Shown piece by piece: positions 1 to 9,628 of a DNA stretch of 47,541 bases. Source of the DNA: Gelidibacter sp. GTDB taxonomy: Bacteria > Bacteroidota > Bacteroidia > Flavobacteriales > Flavobacteriaceae. Under the pieces are notes generated by a model. The model worked only from the letters and a program-made list of their open reading frames with translations, did no database searches and was not told where the DNA came from. Each line of letters begins with the position of its first letter. The stretch's first letter is position 1. The stretch lies in contig JAAFHC010000007.1 in assembly GCA_010906935.1 (NCBI GenBank), forward strand, positions 1 through 47,541, given 5' to 3'. A program made the translations under genes and the position numbers.

Positions 1-96
1 GGGCTGTAAAACTAAATATGTTCATAAATTTTATTTTCCTCAAAGATAAGCATTTATATTAAATTATTGGTGATTACGGACATACAATTAATTAAT

Positions 97-3000
97 TTAT
101 AAATTTCTATAAAGCTCTAATCTTTCCCAATTAACATCAACTTGTTCTTGGGCTTTATCCAATAGCACTTTTGCCAATTCAGGATTTTCGTTTACAACTC
201 TCGTAAAACGAGTTTCTGTATACATAAATTCACTTAAAGGTGCAGAAGGCGTTTTTGAATCCAGTTTAAATTTCTTTCCTTTTTCAGCCAAAGGATTGAA
301 TCTAAATAATGGCCAATAACCTGTTTCTACAGCTTTTTCTTGGTGTTTGGCTCCGTCTTTTAAATCGTATCCATGTTCCCCACAATGAGAATAAGCAATA
401 ATTAATGATGGTCCCGGATAAGCGGCAGCTTCTTCAATTGCTTTCAAGGTTTGGTTATCTTTTGCGCCAATGGCAATTTGTGCCACATAAACATTTCCAT
501 AAGAAACTGCTTGTAAGGCTAAACTTTTCTTAGAAGTCGTTTTTCCTGAAATTGCGAACTTGGCGCTTGCTCCCATCGGTGTAGATTTAGATGCTTGTCC
601 GCCAGTATTTGAATAAACTTCAGTATCCATCACTAAAATATTAACGTTTTCTCCTGATGAAAATACGTGGTCTAAACCGCCATATCCAATATCATAAGCC
701 CAACCGTCTCCACCAAATATCCAAACAGCTTTTTTACGCAAGTATTCAGAAAGGTTTCTTAGTTTTTTAGCTTCATAAGTATCAATGGTTTCTAAAATTT
801 CATTTAGTTCATCAATTTGATTTATTTTTTGTTCTTTAAGCGTTTCGTTTTCTTCAGCATTATTTAGTATGTTATTTACTATGGTACTGCCTATTTTACT
901 TTCTAAAGATTTTAATAAATCAACTGCTATTTCTTGTTTTTTGGTCAATGCCAATTGCATACCCAAACCAAATTCAGCATTGTCTTCAAATAATGAGTTT
1001 GCCCAAGCTGGTCCGCGACCGTCTTTATTTGTTTTATAAGGCGTTGTTGGTAAATTACCGCCATATATAGATGAACAACCTGTTGCATTTGCAATTAAGA
1101 TACTGTCTCCATATAATTGGGTGATTAATTTAATATATGGGGTTTCACCACAACCGGAACAAGCTCCAGAGAATTCAAATAACGGTTCTAAGAACTGAGA
1201 TCCTTTTACGGTAGATGTTACCAATTCTTTTCTGTCGTAATCAGGTAAATCAATAAAGAAATCCCAATTTACATTTTCTGCTTCTTGCACTTTACGGAAA
1301 TCTGCTAAGTTAATTGCAAAAGTATTTGGTATTTCTTTACTTTCGGCCGGACAAACAGCAACACATAAATCGCAACCTGTACAATCTTGGGGCGAAACCT
1401 GCAATATGTAACTTTCTTTATCGCTATTAAAAGGTCTTCCTTTTGCTGGTATACTTTTTAGTGATTCCGGTGCATTTATCAATAAATCATTTGATACAAC
1501 TTTGGCTCTAATGGCAGCGTGCGGACAAATAGCAACACATTTATTACACTGAGTACAAAGATCTGCATCATCCCAAACTGGCACAAAATCGGCAATTCCA
1601 CGTTTTTCATACTGTGTTGTTCCTGTTGGAAATGTTCCATCTACAGAAAAAGCACTCACAGGCAATGAATCACCTCTACCGGCTAAAATAGTTCCTAAAA
1701 TTTCTTTTACGAAATCATCGGCATTGGCTGTCATCATTGGCGTTAAACCAGCACTATTGGTGGTATGACGAGGGTATTCAACTTTTTGAAGATTTTCCAA
1801 GGACTTATCAACTGCATTAAAATTCATTTGCACAACGTCATCACCTTTATGTGAATATGATTTTACAATGGCATTTTTAATTTTCTTAATTGCTTCGTCT
1901 TTAGGAAGTACGCCTGATATGGCGAAGAAACAAGTTTGTAAAATGGTATTTGTACGTTTACCTAAATCAGCATCTTGAGCTACTTTTGTAGCATCAATTA
2001 CGTAAAATTCGATATCATTATCAATAATTCTACGTTGCATTATACTTGGTAACTCTGTCCAAATCTTATATTTTGAATGAGGGGTGTTCAATAAAAATGT
2101 TCCGCCTTTTTTAATATGTTCTAAAACATCATATTTATAGATAAAGCTTGTTTGATGACAAGCAATAAAATTGGCTTTATTAATTAAATAAGTTGAATAA
2201 ATTGGTTCTGGTCCAAAACGTAAATGTGAAACTGTTTGGGCGCCGGCTTTTTTGGAGTCGTACACAAAATATCCTTGAACATAATTGTCGGTAGTTTCAC
2301 CAATAATTTTAATGGAGTTTTTATTTGCACCTACGGTACCATCTGATCCCAATCCATAAAACATACAGTCGAACGTATCTTTTTTAGTTTTGAAATCTGT
2401 GTCGTAACTTAAACTTGTATTGGTTACATCGTCATTAATACCAATAGTAAAATGATTTTTTGGTGAATTTTCGTCTAATTCATCATAAATTCCTTTAACC
2501 ATAGCAGGCGTAAATTCTTTTGAAGAAAGACCATAACGTCCACCAATTATTGTTGGCATATAGTCTCCCATTTCAACAAATGCAGTGACAACGTCTAAAT
2601 ATAAAGGTTCACCAATACTTCCTGGTTCTTTTGTTCTGTCTAAAACCGCAATTTTTTTAGCTGTTTTAGGAATATTTTCGATAAAATCATATACTGAGAA
2701 CGGACGGTATAAACGAACGATTAAAGCACCAACTTTTTCGCCATTTTCAACCAAAGTGTCAATGGTTTCTCTAATTGGTCCATCACCGGAACCCATTACT
2801 ATGATTACTTTTTCAGCCTCTGGATGACCAATATAGTAGAACAAACTGTATCTTCTGCCAGTATGTTTATAAAATTCGTCCATTGTTTTTTGAACAATTC
2901 CAGGAACATTTTGGTAGAAAGTATTGGCAGCTTCACGTGCCTGAAAGAAAACATCAGGATTTTGGGCTGTTCCTCTTATTACTGGATTATCTGGATCTAA

Positions 3001-3627
3001 TGAATTTTTTCTGTGTTTCATTACCTCTTCTTCCGGCATCATTGCTTTAATGACATCATCAGGAATTCCATTAATTTTGGCAATTTCATGAGAAGTTCTA
3101 AATCCGTCAAAAATATTTAAAAAAGGAACCCTGCTTTTTAAGGCAGAAACTTGTGATATCAATGCAAAATCGTGTGCTTCTTGAACTGAACCCGCAAACA
3201 ACATAGAGAACCCAGTTGCACGAGTTGCCATAACATCTGAATGGTCCCCAAAAATTGACAAAGCATGTGTTGCAACCGTTCTTGCAGCCACATGTATTAC
3301 GGCTGGCAATAATTCACCGGCAATTTTATACATATTAGGAATCATTAACAACAATCCCTGCGATGCCGTAAATGTTGTTGTTAAGGCGCCTCCCTGAAGT
3401 GAGCCGTGAACAGCTCCTGCTGCACCGCCTTCACTTTGCATTTCAACAATTCTAGGAATGTTGCCCCAAATATTCGTTTGGCCATTTGAACTGTACACCT
3501 CCGCGTGTTCACCCATTGGTGATGACGGCGTGATTGGGTAAATTGCACAAACCTCATTCGTTTTGTGAGCAATGATCGCTACTGCTTCATTAGCATCACA
3601 AATTAGTTTTACACTTTCTTGTTTCAT
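97..3627 (-). CDS. nifJ: pyruvate:ferredoxin (flavodoxin) oxidoreductase
   Basis: This is a single-chain pyruvate:ferredoxin oxidoreductase. It oxidises pyruvate with CoA to acetyl-CoA and CO2 and passes electrons to ferredoxin or flavodoxin in the cytoplasm. At 1176 residues it has the usual length for the homodimeric bacterial form. The N-terminal third is the pyruvate-binding domain (YPITPSSPMGE near residue 31). Two 4Fe-4S ferredoxin motifs follow, CTQCNKCVAICP near residue 692 and CTGCDLCVAVCP near 752. CSGCGETPY near 822 and GGDGWAYDIG near 976 mark the third cluster and the thiamine diphosphate site. The gene stands alone, with a long non-coding gap before the carotenoid operon. The ATG at 3627 begins the conserved N-terminus directly. 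Confidence 0.97.
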   Translation of the reverse strand: MKQESVKLICDANEAVAIIAHKTNEVCAIYPITPSSPMGEHAEVYSSNGQTNIWGNIPRIVEMQSEGGAAGAVHGSLQGGALTTTFTASQGLLLMIPNMYKIAGELLPAVIHVAARTVATHALSIFGDHSDVMATRATGFSMLFAGSVQEAHDFALISQVSALKSRVPFLNIFDGFRTSHEIAKINGIPDDVIKAMMPEEEVMKHRKNSLDPDNPVIRGTAQNPDVFFQAREAANTFYQNVPGIVQKTMDEFYKHTGRRYSLFYYIGHPEAEKVIIVMGSGDGPIRETIDTLVENGEKVGALIVRLYRPFSVYDFIENIPKTAKKIAVLDRTKEPGSIGEPLYLDVVTAFVEMGDYMPTIIGGRYGLSSKEFTPAMVKGIYDELDENSPKNHFTIGINDDVTNTSLSYDTDFKTKKDTFDCMFYGLGSDGTVGANKNSIKIIGETTDNYVQGYFVYDSKKAGAQTVSHLRFGPEPIYSTYLINKANFIACHQTSFIYKYDVLEHIKKGGTFLLNTPHSKYKIWTELPSIMQRRIIDNDIEFYVIDATKVAQDADLGKRTNTILQTCFFAISGVLPKDEAIKKIKNAIVKSYSHKGDDVVQMNFNAVDKSLENLQKVEYPRHTTNSAGLTPMMTANADDFVKEILGTILAGRGDSLPVSAFSVDGTFPTGTTQYEKRGIADFVPVWDDADLCTQCNKCVAICPHAAIRAKVVSNDLLINAPESLKSIPAKGRPFNSDKESYILQVSPQDCTGCDLCVAVCPAESKEIPNTFAINLADFRKVQEAENVNWDFFIDLPDYDRKELVTSTVKGSQFLEPLFEFSGACSGCGETPYIKLITQLYGDSILIANATGCSSIYGGNLPTTPYKTNKDGRGPAWANSLFEDNAEFGLGMQLALTKKQEIAVDLLKSLESKIGSTIVNNILNNAEENETLKEQKINQIDELNEILETIDTYEAKKLRNLSEYLRKKAVWIFGGDGWAYDIGYGGLDHVFSSGENVNILVMDTEVYSNTGGQASKSTPMGASAKFAISGKTTSKKSLALQAVSYGNVYVAQIAIGAKDNQTLKAIEEAAAYPGPSLIIAYSHCGEHGYDLKDGAKHQEKAVETGYWPLFRFNPLAEKGKKFKLDSKTPSAPLSEFMYTETRFTRVVNENPELAKVLLDKAQEQVDVNWERLELYRNL

Positions 3628-4105
3628 TTTATTTTATATTTACGCTGAAAATATTTATTGAATAAAGTTTTTTTGATTTCCTTTATTCTATAAATAATTT
3701 AATTAACTATTCTAAATTTATGGTGTAAAACTATGGTAATAAAGTATTATTTATAATGATATATGTCAGCAAATTAGGCGATAAAATTATTTAGAATTGA
3801 TATAAACACCTCCCTTAAAATATTGATTTTAATTGCATTAAAAATATTTTTTATTGTCGAAAATTGAAGTGTGCAATATTTGTAACGTTTTAAAATGGAA
3901 AATTTCTTCCGATTCAGAGATCACAAATTGGGAATTTTATAGAATTGACTATTTTAATGCAGATTTATAGGGAAATGAGAATAAATGTATGGCTAAATCT
4001 ATGATTACGTAAATAGTGATAATTTTTAATGCATAAAATGAACTTTCAGCTTATAAAAAGGAAACCAAAATATGCAAGACTGTATCGGGAAAAATTTCGC
4101 AAATA
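3628..4105. other. intergenic gap between nifJ and the photolyase gene
   Basis: This is 478 bases without a convincing gene on either strand. It is very AT-rich and must hold the nifJ promoter, which reads to the left, and the end of the photolyase transcript. I see no clear terminator hairpin, tRNA or good TAnnTTTG box here. Confidence 0.6.
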
Positions 4106-5395
4106 TTAAGGAAAGAAGCTGCTTTTTACAGCATTTAAATAGCGTTCTCGGGCAAATTTATGTTCCACAATTTCTGGAATTGCCTCATTATTAAAATTTG
4201 GAATCCACTTTTTGATGTAATTAAATTCAGGATCAAATTTTTGCTGTTGTGTTGTTGGATTGAATACCCTAAAATAAGGCGCCGAATCACATCCTGTGCC
4301 TGCAACCCATTGCCAATTTCCATTATTTGAAGACAATTCAAAATCGAGCAATTTTTCGGCGAAATACGCTTCTCCCCAACGCCAGTCTATTAAAAGGTGT
4401 TTACACAAAAAACTTGCCGTGATCATTCGAACGCGATTGTGCATATAACCGGTTTTGTTTAATTGTCGCATTCCCGCATCAACTATTGGATAGCCTGTTT
4501 TGCCTTCGCACCACATTTTAAATTCAGCCTCATTATTTCTCCAGGGAATAAAATTGTATTTCGATTTAAAGTTTTCATTGACCACTTTCGGATAATGAAA
4601 AAGGATTTGCATAAAAAATTCACGCCAAATCAATTCACTCAAGTAAATTTGATTGGTTTTATTGGCATAATTTACCAATTTACGCACACTTATTGTCCCA
4701 AAACGTAAAAACACAGAAGCATTAGACGTTTCAACGGATGGAATATCTCGCACATCTTGGTATTGTTTTATACATTTAGAATTGGATGGCAATACTTTGA
4801 TGCTGCTTTCAGCAAAACCAATGCTCTTTAAAGAAGGAAATGTTAAACGCGATTTGAAAAAATGATCTTTTAAAATTTCAGATTTGTATTCAATTGGTGG
4901 ATTGGAATGATATTTTTCTAGCCATTTATTTTTATAGGGCGTGAAAACACTGTACGGCAATCCGTCGGCTTTTACTATTTCAACTTCCTCAAAAATAACC
5001 TGATCCTTAAATGTATAACATTCAATATTTTTTTGTGTACAAAGCAACTTTATTTTCTCATCTCGTTCATTTGCATAAGGCTCATAATCTTTATTAAAAA
5101 ATACATTTTTTACGTCAAATTCTTCAAAAACAGTCTTCCAAATTTCAGTCAGATTTCCTTCTTTTACATACAATGAAACGTTGATTTTTGCTAATTTACT
5201 GTGAATGTTTTTTAAAGTTTCATAAATAAAATTTACCCTAGGATCGTTATTTGGCAATTCAGTTAAAATAGCTTCATCAAAAATAAATAATGGCAATACC
5301 GGATATTCAGAATTTAACGCATGAAACAATGCGCAATTATCTTCCAATCTTAAATCGCGGCGAAACCAAAAAACAGAAACTTCCTCTTTAATCAT
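4106..5395 (-). CDS. phrB: deoxyribodipyrimidine photolyase (cryptochrome/photolyase family)
   Basis: The 429-residue protein is a class I type DNA photolyase, which splits UV-induced pyrimidine dimers using light absorbed by FAD. The N-terminal Rossmann-like domain starts with VFWFRRDLRLEDNCALFHAL, the standard antenna-domain signature. The C-terminal FAD domain carries MHNRVRMITASFLCKHLLIDWRWGE and NNGNWQWVAGTGCDSAPYFR, typical of photolyases that bind FAD. The start overlaps the stop of the lycopene cyclase gene by four bases (ATGA), so it is the last gene of the carotenoid operon and probably co-expressed under the MerR/B12 regulator. A cryptochrome-like sensor role cannot be excluded from sequence, but repair is the simpler reading. 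Confidence 0.92.
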   Translation of the reverse strand: MIKEEVSVFWFRRDLRLEDNCALFHALNSEYPVLPLFIFDEAILTELPNNDPRVNFIYETLKNIHSKLAKINVSLYVKEGNLTEIWKTVFEEFDVKNVFFNKDYEPYANERDEKIKLLCTQKNIECYTFKDQVIFEEVEIVKADGLPYSVFTPYKNKWLEKYHSNPPIEYKSEILKDHFFKSRLTFPSLKSIGFAESSIKVLPSNSKCIKQYQDVRDIPSVETSNASVFLRFGTISVRKLVNYANKTNQIYLSELIWREFFMQILFHYPKVVNENFKSKYNFIPWRNNEAEFKMWCEGKTGYPIVDAGMRQLNKTGYMHNRVRMITASFLCKHLLIDWRWGEAYFAEKLLDFELSSNNGNWQWVAGTGCDSAPYFRVFNPTTQQQKFDPEFNYIKKWIPNFNNEAIPEIVEHKFARERYLNAVKSSFFP

Positions 5396-6096
5396 CCTAA
5401 TTCAACAGTTTTTTTATTGAATTTCTTTTTGAAAAATTCTATTAAAAGTATGCTAGGATACAGCATATTAAAAGCATAAACAGCATCTTCAATAGGAATG
5501 GTAAACAATCGAATATTTAAATTTTCATTGTTATTATACCAAACAACTTCATTTTCAATAAAACTTCCGGTTAAAATGCCATTCACCATAAAAAATGGAA
5601 TAAGTATGATGAGAAAAGTGATGAAAAATTGAGATAATACGGGTGTCTTCTTCCACAATGAAAATACCATTAATAAAATAAAAACAATTAAAGTAACCGT
5701 TGTGTATTTTTTTGGATAGGCATAAAACAATACAATAATCGCTATAATCAATAAGACAATGCTGATGTATTTGGTTAATTTATCAGACAATTTTGTATTT
5801 TTAAAAAAATATAGAAATGCATAATGGGTAAAAATACTGGCATAAGGAATGCATATAAAAAATAAAATTTCCTCAATGGGTAAACCCGCCAAATTTAAAC
5901 CGATATGATAATCTGGATTGAATCCCCAAACACCTATACGAGTAAAAATGATATCCCAAACAATGAAAAAGATTCCTACAATGGAAATGGAGAGAAAAAC
6001 AGATTTCCATAACCGTATAAAATGCATTTTTTTCTCAAAACTATACACAAAAGGAACAATAAATGAGGCTATATTTAAAATTAAATAAAGACTCAT
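5392..6096 (-). CDS. lycopene cyclase, CrtYc/CrtYd-like fused membrane protein
   Basis: This 234-residue protein has about seven hydrophobic segments. It contains two copies of the PxEE-type motif of heterodimeric/fused lycopene cyclases, GLPIEEILFF near residue 70 and IPIEDAVYAFNMLYP near residue 200. It should close the ends of lycopene to give beta-carotene in the membrane. The short length and the two half-domains fit the fused CrtYc-CrtYd type seen in Bacteroidetes rather than the soluble flavoprotein CrtY. Its ATG shares one base with the crtZ stop (TAATG), which indicates translational coupling. Confidence 0.87.
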   Translation of the reverse strand: MSLYLILNIASFIVPFVYSFEKKMHFIRLWKSVFLSISIVGIFFIVWDIIFTRIGVWGFNPDYHIGLNLAGLPIEEILFFICIPYASIFTHYAFLYFFKNTKLSDKLTKYISIVLLIIAIIVLFYAYPKKYTTVTLIVFILLMVFSLWKKTPVLSQFFITFLIILIPFFMVNGILTGSFIENEVVWYNNNENLNIRLFTIPIEDAVYAFNMLYPSILLIEFFKKKFNKKTVELG

Positions 6097-6536
6097 TATA
6101 TTTTAAAATATTTGAAAGGCACAAATAACATCCCAAAACACTCGCCTTCTTCTTTACCTAAATGTTTGTGGTGCACTTTATGCGCTTTTCGTAAACCTAT
6201 AAAATACTTGTTATTTGTTTTGTTAAACCATTTAAAACGTTTGTGAATTAACACATCATGAACCAAAAAATAAGACATACCATAAAACATTATTCCCAAA
6301 CCAATAAAAAACCGATAGTTTAAGCCGCCTTCTAAACCAAAGTAAAATAATAAAATGCTTGGTATAGCGAAAATGACAAAAAATACATCGTTTCGCTCAA
6401 ACCAATTTTGATATCTGGGCTGGTGATGGTCTTCATGGAAATACCACAAAAATCCGTGCATTACAAATTTATGCGTTAACCAAGTCACACATTCCATCAA
6501 TAGAAACGTTACCATTGTAATAAGTAAAAACATCAT
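6096..6536 (-). CDS. crtZ: beta-carotene hydroxylase (sterol desaturase/fatty acid hydroxylase fold)
   Basis: The 146-residue membrane di-iron hydroxylase carries the histidine clusters of CrtZ: HKFVMH at residues 22-27, HEDHH at 34-38, HDVLIH, and HKVHHKH near the C-terminus. It should add hydroxyls to the beta-carotene rings to give zeaxanthin. The start overlaps the upstream gene by four bases, and the stop overlaps the lycopene cyclase start by one base, so it sits in the middle of a tightly packed operon. Confidence 0.93.
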   Translation of the reverse strand: MMFLLITMVTFLLMECVTWLTHKFVMHGFLWYFHEDHHQPRYQNWFERNDVFFVIFAIPSILLFYFGLEGGLNYRFFIGLGIMFYGMSYFLVHDVLIHKRFKWFNKTNNKYFIGLRKAHKVHHKHLGKEEGECFGMLFVPFKYFKI

Positions 6537-7027
6537 ATTTTAGTGGACAATAATTTAATTTGAGTTGTTTGATTTTTAGTGATACTTTTAACCAACAAAA
6601 TATTTTCTAATATTTTATGCTTAAATTTCTTATTTAAATCGCTCTTTTCCATTACTTTAACAATTGTCGAAAAATCTTCTTCAATATTGCTATGATAGTT
6701 TAAAAAGTTTGGCAATTCATTTTGAAACACAAAACGTAAATACCTCATTTCAATATTTGATTTATTTTCCTGAATCAATTGATCTAAAGCAGTTTTACCT
6801 TTTTTGAAATAATTGTATTTCGACATTGGAAATTTCACATATTTGGCCTTCATAAAAAGCATGGCCGCATAATATGCTTTCGACGCTGGATCCTCTTCAT
6901 TTTTCAATAATTTCATTTGCAACTCGGCTTCTTCCATTGAATTAATTCTGGGAAACTGATTTCTCACATCTTCTAAAACTGATGCCTGCAATGAATTCAT
7001 CATAAAAAAGAAAATAATTAATTTCAT
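6533..7027 (-). CDS. small exported protein of unknown function in the carotenoid operon
   Basis: The 164-residue protein begins with a likely signal peptide (MKLIIFFFMMNSLQAS) followed by a soluble helical domain. I recognise no family. Its place between crtB and crtZ, with a four-base overlap with crtZ, suggests a role linked to carotenoid synthesis or placement in the membrane, but this is inference. The start codon lies exactly at the end of a dispersed repeat (copy 1) and could pair into a CATCTGTT/AACAGATG hairpin, so translation may be controlled. Confidence 0.75.
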   Translation of the reverse strand: MKLIIFFFMMNSLQASVLEDVRNQFPRINSMEEAELQMKLLKNEEDPASKAYYAAMLFMKAKYVKFPMSKYNYFKKGKTALDQLIQENKSNIEMRYLRFVFQNELPNFLNYHSNIEEDFSTIVKVMEKSDLNKKFKHKILENILLVKSITKNQTTQIKLLSTKI

Positions 7028-7137
7028 CTGTTTAAATTTTATTTTTTAGCGGAACAGATGATGCCTGCCTGCCGTTAGGTTGGTTCGCCAATAATTATTC
7101 CTTTGTGTTTCAGAATTTGTTATGCTCGTTTCATTTA
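7028..7137 (-). repeat. dispersed leader repeat, copy 1 (between crtB and the exported protein)
   Basis: This is one of three copies in the window (others near 8038 and 35784). Read on the minus strand it starts ATGAAACGAGCATAACAAAT and ends AAAATTTAAACAG next to the ATG at 7027. The 3' end can form the stem CATCTGTT/AACAGATG, which includes that ATG. A degenerate GCCTGCCTGCCGTTAGG palindrome lies inside it. Confidence 0.8.
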
Positions 7138-7143
7138 GTAAAA

Positions 7144-7983
7144 TTACATCAAATTTAGCTTAAAAACGACAAACGACCGGGCCAGCAAACTAATTTTAAC
7201 CGGATTTGAAATTCTGATTCGCGTATTCATTATTTTTTCTGAAGGCGTTCCTTTCAATTTTCTTAACAAGCCTTTGTAATAAATATAAGCTGTATAAACC
7301 CCAAACTTTGCCTCCATAGGCAATAACTTTATGCCTTTATAGGCTTCTTCAAAATCGTGTTCTATTTCTTCTATGATTTTGTTTTTTGAAGTTAAATCTA
7401 ATGATTGTAAATTTATCCCCGGAAAATAAGAACGGTTCAATACTTCATAATCGTCTTTTAAATCACGCAAGAAATTTACTTTTTGAAAGGCCGAACCCAA
7501 ACTCATAGCATAACTTTTTAGGTTTTCATACTTTTCATTATCGCCATCAACAAAAACTTTCAAACACATTAAACCAACAACATCGGCCGATCCATAAATG
7601 TAAGCATTGTATTCTTCTTCCGTATTATACTCGGCTTTATTTAAATCAAGCTTCATGCTTTTTAAAAAAGCCTGAATTAATTCATCATCTATATTGTATT
7701 TTTTAACCGTTAACTGAAAACAGTTTAGAATCGGATTTAAACTAATTCCAGAATTATAGGCTTTATAATATTCGCGTTCAAACTCATTTATCAACTCGTT
7801 TTTGTCAAAATCGTGAAAGGAATCGACAATTTCATCAGCAAACCTCACAAAAGCATAAATGCCATAAATAGCCTCCCTAATTTTTGGAGCCAACATATTT
7901 ACCGCCAATGAAAAAGAGGTGCTGTATTGTTTTGTAACAATTTTGCTGCACAAAAACGAAGTTTCGTCAAAAATCTGTTTCAT
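7144..7983 (-). CDS. crtB: phytoene synthase
   Basis: The 279-residue protein joins two geranylgeranyl diphosphates into phytoene, the first committed carotenoid step. The two aspartate-rich motifs that hold the magnesium-diphosphate are visible: DEIVD near residue 50 and DLKDD near residue 175. The N-terminal SFSLAVNMLAPKIREAIYGIYAFVRFADEIVD matches the family. It follows crtI in the operon, separated by a dispersed repeat copy rather than the tight overlap seen further downstream. Confidence 0.95.
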   Translation of the reverse strand: MKQIFDETSFLCSKIVTKQYSTSFSLAVNMLAPKIREAIYGIYAFVRFADEIVDSFHDFDKNELINEFEREYYKAYNSGISLNPILNCFQLTVKKYNIDDELIQAFLKSMKLDLNKAEYNTEEEYNAYIYGSADVVGLMCLKVFVDGDNEKYENLKSYAMSLGSAFQKVNFLRDLKDDYEVLNRSYFPGINLQSLDLTSKNKIIEEIEHDFEEAYKGIKLLPMEAKFGVYTAYIYYKGLLRKLKGTPSEKIMNTRIRISNPVKISLLARSFVVFKLNLM

Positions 7984-8037
7984 TAAAAATATTTTTAGTT
8001 AGTAATGGTTTTCAATAAAAGTTTAAATGCTGTTTTT

Positions 8038-8130
8038 CATCTGTTTAAATTTTATTTTTTTAGCGGTAACAGCTGCAGTTCGCCAATAATCATTCCTTTG
8101 TGTATCAAAATTTGTTATGCTCGTTTCATT
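8038..8130 (-). repeat. dispersed leader repeat, copy 2 (crtI-crtB junction)
   Basis: This is the second copy of the leader repeat and lacks the internal GC-rich palindrome. Its far end encodes the last crtI residues (MKRA-stop). Its near end runs into ATG AAA AAC AGC ATT TAA, a five-codon reading frame, about 40 bases before the true crtB start. The start-codon stem here is CAGCTGTT/AACAGATG, with one mismatch. Confidence 0.8.
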
Positions 8131-9575
8131 AATAATTCTGACACAATTTTTCCCGAAATAATTGCAGGTGGAACGCCAGGTCCGGGCACTGTTAACTGTC
8201 CTGTAAAAAATAAATTCTTCACCTTTTTACTTTGTATTTTTGGTCTCAAAAAAGCGGTTTGCATCAATGTATTTGCCAATCCGTATGCATTTCCTTTAAA
8301 TGAATTATAATCTTTCACAAAATCGTTAACACAATACGAATCTTTAAATATAATAAAATCTTTTATATTTTGATCGGTCAATTTTTCAAGTCGATCAATT
8401 ATTACTTGGAAATATTCTTCACGTATCTCTGGAATGTCGGTTATACCAGGCGCGATCGGAATTAAAAAAGTAGCCGCTTCAAAACCATTTGGAGCAAAAC
8501 TATCATCGGTAATACTTGGGAAACTTCCGTAAAATAGCGGATCTTTTGGCCATTGCGGCGTGTCATAAATCTCTACTGCATGCTTATCGAAATTTGAATC
8601 AAAAAATAAGGTATGATGCGAAACATTTTTTAATTTTTTGCTGAACCCAACATAAAATAATAAGGCCGAAGGTGCAAAAGTTCTTTTATTCCAATATTTT
8701 TCTGAATACATTCTGTATTTTTCATCCAACAATGTTTCCGAATGGTGATAATCTGCTCCGCTTACAACAAAATCTGCTGCCATAAACTGGTCATTTACCT
8801 GAACACCTTTTACAATTCCATTTTTAACAACAATTTTGTCAACGATTTGGTTTGTTTCAATTTTAACGCCCAATTCCTTTGCCAAGGTCACAAAACCTTT
8901 AACCACTTCATACATCCCTCCTTTTGGATGCCAAGTTCCCAAACCAAAATCGGCATAATTCATAAAACTGTAAAAACTTGGTGTATTTGATGGTTTTGCA
9001 CCCAAAAATAACACAGGAAACTCTAAAATTTGAATTAATTTTTCACTTTTAATATGTCCGCGAACTTCCGTACTGATGCTTTTAAAAAACTGGTTTACAT
9101 TGACCAGGGTTTGAAATGTCACCAATTCTGTCATGGAGTTTCCAGGTTTATAAACTAAATTATTCACTGCAACTTCATAATTGAATTTTGCGGCTTTTAA
9201 AAATTTCTTCAGATAAACGGAGCTTCCTTTTTCCTCATTTTCGAAAACCTGATAGATTTCTTCAATCTTATCTGAAATAAGCAACGAATCAAGTCGGTCA
9301 AAATAAACCTGATAAGCTGGAGCCAATTTCTCCAAATCGTAAAAGTCGGATGGTTTTTTGTTGAAATCGGTAAAGAATTTTTCAAAAACATCGGGCATCC
9401 AATACCAAGTTGGACCAATGTCAAATTTAAATCCCTCTTTAGTAAACAGCCTGGCCCTACCACCAACGCTGCTGTTTTTCTCAAGCATAGTCACTTCATA
9501 ACCTGCTTTTGCCAAGTAGCAAGAAGCTGATATTGATGAAAATCCCGAGCCTATGATAATAATTTTTTTCTTCAT
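8115..9575 (-). CDS. crtI: phytoene desaturase (CrtI-type)
   Basis: The flavoprotein desaturates phytoene stepwise to lycopene. The FAD-binding motif GSGFSSISASCYLAKAGYEVTMLEKNSSVGGRA is at the N-terminus, and the CrtI C-terminal signature FFTGQLTVPGPGVPPAIISGKIVSE is intact. The ORF track begins 13 codons earlier. I prefer the internal ATG at 9575 (MKKKIIIIGSG), giving 486 residues, because the extra segment precedes the nucleotide-binding strand and is not typical. The last four codons lie in a dispersed repeat that also occurs at two other places. Confidence 0.95.
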   Translation of the reverse strand: MKKKIIIIGSGFSSISASCYLAKAGYEVTMLEKNSSVGGRARLFTKEGFKFDIGPTWYWMPDVFEKFFTDFNKKPSDFYDLEKLAPAYQVYFDRLDSLLISDKIEEIYQVFENEEKGSSVYLKKFLKAAKFNYEVAVNNLVYKPGNSMTELVTFQTLVNVNQFFKSISTEVRGHIKSEKLIQILEFPVLFLGAKPSNTPSFYSFMNYADFGLGTWHPKGGMYEVVKGFVTLAKELGVKIETNQIVDKIVVKNGIVKGVQVNDQFMAADFVVSGADYHHSETLLDEKYRMYSEKYWNKRTFAPSALLFYVGFSKKLKNVSHHTLFFDSNFDKHAVEIYDTPQWPKDPLFYGSFPSITDDSFAPNGFEAATFLIPIAPGITDIPEIREEYFQVIIDRLEKLTDQNIKDFIIFKDSYCVNDFVKDYNSFKGNAYGLANTLMQTAFLRPKIQSKKVKNLFFTGQLTVPGPGVPPAIISGKIVSELLMKRA

Positions 9576-9628
9576 TTTGTGCAACAAATATACTAATATG
9601 TTAAACAAAAACAAATTATTTCAAAAAA

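Noticed and set aside
2585-2827. ORFs of the track antisense to nifJ, carB, crtI, phr, pyrG, purC, gldG and other long genes
   Set aside because: They lie within strongly conserved genes on the other strand, have no recognisable domains, and reflect codon bias of the real gene.
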